Shown here piece after piece: positions 62,395-64,000 of a DNA stretch of 64,000 bases (position 1 is the first letter of the stretch; each line of letters opens with the position of its first letter). Location of the stretch: NCBI GenBank assembly GCA_031412335.1, contig JANOCT010000024.1, positions 62,001 through 126,000 of the forward strand. The letters run 5' to 3'. Under the pieces are notes generated by a model, which had not been told where the DNA came from, did no database searches, and saw nothing but the letters and a program-made list of their open reading frames with translations. The position numbers and the translations under genes are program-made. This DNA is from JBBQYA01 sp031412335. Its GTDB lineage: Bacteria; Bacteroidota; Bacteroidia; Sphingobacteriales; Sphingobacteriaceae.

Positions 62395-64000
62395 TTACAT
62401 TCCTGATTCTTTATCTAAATAATCTTGTACTAAATCTATAGCATTGGCAATACCATCACTTAATGCAGTTATAAAACTTCCTGGAACAGCCAAAGTCATA
62501 GCATGCTTTAATGCTTCTATTTCCTTTGGAATTACTTCATAAGTCATTTTCTTATCAACTGATCGTATTCCTTCAACCAATAAATCGATGATAGCTTGCT
62601 CTGTTCTTCCGCGTAAGTGTAATTCCTGACGAATAATAATATGATCAAACATGGTTGCAGCGATAGCTCCACAATCTCTAATATCCTGATCTCTTCGATC
62701 GCCAGTTCCAGAAATAATTCCAATTTTCATATTAGAATCCACTTTCGAAAGAAAATCTGCAATTCCTTGATATCCCGCTGGATTATGAGCGAAATCAATC
62801 ATTACTTTAAAATCTTTAAAATCGAAAATATTCATTCTGCCTGGAGTTTGTGCTGCAGAAGGAATAAAGGTTTCTAGTGAAAGACGCATATCTTCCGTTT
62901 TGAAACCATAAAGATAACCAGCTAAAGTTGCAGCCAAAACATTGGCAATCATAAAAGTGGCACGACCACCCAATGTTAAGGGTACAGTAGTTACTTTTTC
63001 AACCCTAATTTTCCAATCTCCTTTTTTTATGGTAATGAAACCGTTTTCGTAAATAGCTGCTATACCGCCTCCTTTACAATGCTTTTTTATTACAGGATGG
63101 TTTTCATCTAAACTAAAATAAGCGATTTTGCATTTTAAGCCTTGAGCAATTTTTACACAATTTTCATCTTCTGCATTTAAAACCGCATAACCATCTTTTT
63201 TAACACTTTCAACAACGGTTGCTTTTACCCGAGTTAAATCATTCAAGTCATTAATATCTCCTAAACCAAGATGATCTTCTTGAATATTGGTAATAATTCC
63301 AATATCGCATTTGCTAAACCCTAATCCTGAACGAAGAATTCCACCTCTGGCGGTTTCTAACACAGCAAAATCTACTGTTGGATCCTTTAAAATGAATTCA
63401 GCACTCATTGGGCCAGTAGTATCGCCCTTCTGTAATAAAGAATTCTGTACATAAATACCATCCGATGTAGTAAAACCAACCCGATAACCCATATTTTTAA
63501 CAATATGTGCCAGCAATCTGGTGGTAGTTGTTTTACCATTTGTTCCAGTTATAGCAATAATTGGTATTCTGGAAGGCTTACCCGGAGGGTATAACATATC
63601 AATAACTGGAGCCGCAACATTTCTGGGTAAACCTTCACTTGGAGCAAGGTGCATTCTGAAACCTGGAGCAGCATTTACCTCAAGAACTACTCCCCCATTT
63701 TCGTTTAGGGTTTCGGTTAGATTTCTTGCCATTATATCAATTCCACAAACATCCAAACCAATTACACGAGATATTCGCTCACAAGTAAAAATATTTTGAG
63801 GATGCATTTTATCTGTAACATCAATGGAAGTTCCACCTGTACTTAAATTAGCAGTAGATTTTAGAAAGCATTGTTCTCCTTTTGCCAAAACTGTTGTGAG
63901 GCTATAATTTTTCTTTTCCAGCAAATCCATTGTATCACGATCAACAGTTATTTCTGTCAATACATTTTCATGGCCATATCCTCGCCTTGGATCTGAATTT
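62395..64000 (-). CDS. cphA: Cyanophycin synthetase (N-terminal part outside window)
   Basis: The last 535 or so residues of CphA, which joins Asp and Arg into cyanophycin (storage polymer) with ATP. The frame is open across the right edge (GYGHENVLTEITVD continues upstream), so roughly the first 340 residues are missing. Visible are the end of the ATP-grasp domain (GLDVCGIDIMARNLTETLNENGGVVLEVNAAPGF) and the Mur-ligase-like domain (ITGTNGKTTTTRLLAHI, DTTGPMSAEF, GTGDRRDQDIRDCG). Cyanophycin is known mostly in cyanobacteria, but cphA occurs in several Bacteroidota. A cyanophycinase is often next to it but would be outside this window. Confidence 0.95.
   Translation of the reverse strand, partial: NSDPRRGYGHENVLTEITVDRDTMDLLEKKNYSLTTVLAKGEQCFLKSTANLSTGGTSIDVTDKMHPQNIFTCERISRVIGLDVCGIDIMARNLTETLNENGGVVLEVNAAPGFRMHLAPSEGLPRNVAAPVIDMLYPPGKPSRIPIIAITGTNGKTTTTRLLAHIVKNMGYRVGFTTSDGIYVQNSLLQKGDTTGPMSAEFILKDPTVDFAVLETARGGILRSGLGFSKCDIGIITNIQEDHLGLGDINDLNDLTRVKATVVESVKKDGYAVLNAEDENCVKIAQGLKCKIAYFSLDENHPVIKKHCKGGGIAAIYENGFITIKKGDWKIRVEKVTTVPLTLGGRATFMIANVLAATLAGYLYGFKTEDMRLSLETFIPSAAQTPGRMNIFDFKDFKVMIDFAHNPAGYQGIADFLSKVDSNMKIGIISGTGDRRDQDIRDCGAIAATMFDHIIIRQELHLRGRTEQAIIDLLVEGIRSVDKKMTYEVIPKEIEALKHAMTLAVPGSFITALSDGIANAIDLVQDYLDKESGM

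Noticed and set aside
1..64000. Mobile elements, prophage, CRISPR arrays, tRNA genes
   Set aside because: No transposase or integrase frame, no regularly spaced repeat array and no tRNA-like sequence between genes was seen; the only repeats are the CGCAAAG units.

Overview
The window is AT-rich (roughly one third G+C by eye) chromosomal DNA from a member of the Bacteroidota, most likely a Cytophagia-like lineage (class-level placement is inference). Supporting signs are a complete alternative complex III (act) operon joined to an aa3-type oxidase, a T9SS C-terminal sorting domain, many lipoproteins and '..AQ' signal peptides, DUF4286/DUF4625/DUF5110-type families, a long acidic tail on ribosomal protein S16, TAnnTTTG promoter boxes, and little sign of Shine-Dalgarno sites. 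I see no phage, transposase, CRISPR array, tRNA or rRNA.

Layout. 1-4.2 kb: two tandem secreted GH31 glycosidases (the first cut by the window edge). 4.3-9 kb: a small unknown gene, then a minus-strand operon of an S9 peptidase lipoprotein, a sensor kinase and an OmpR-type regulator. 9.2-14.6 kb: a TPR protein, a DUF4625-like lipoprotein, DUF4286, rfbC and a second S9 peptidase, closed by a perfect 15-bp terminator. 14.7-17.8 kb: two small membrane proteins, an FAD oxidoreductase and a DUF2461 protein.

17.8-34.9 kb is the respiratory core, all on the minus strand. actABCDEF-coxBA (quinol:cytochrome c oxidoreductase plus oxidase subunits II and I) ends at a strong terminator. Then come ctaA (heme A synthase), ctaB (heme O synthase), two tandem subunit III genes, subunit IV, SCO (CuA loading), a DUF420/CtaM-like protein, a tiny exported CPMC membrane protein and DUF983. 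The whole terminal branch of a respiratory chain and most of its cofactor-assembly machinery lie in one block. Upstream of actA are a TAGATTTG box and an 11-bp-spaced direct repeat that may be an activator site.

35-47.9 kb is mixed housekeeping: a deoxyhypusine-synthase-like enzyme with its lysine retained, a beta-barrel protein, a methyltransferase, a SirB1-like protein, prfB with a +1 programmed frameshift, an orphan secreted protein followed by a decayed copy of itself, a KAS III enzyme, YraN, purD, a second FAD oxidoreductase and a YugP-type zinc peptidase. 48-51 kb is the rpsP-rimM-trmD-rplS translation cluster, preceded by a nest of CGCAAAG-type repeats. 51-64 kb holds an amino-acid dehydrogenase, MscS channel, L,D-transpeptidase, psd-cdsA phospholipid genes, a CPBP protease, dus, apaG, ffh, a T9SS-exported LamG-like protein and the C-terminal part of a cyanophycin synthetase.

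I found no wholly unprecedented multi-gene system. The best leads are the CPMC mini-protein in the oxidase assembly operon, the act promoter repeats, the six-heme ActA, the peptidase-kinase-regulator operon and the DHS-like enzyme.
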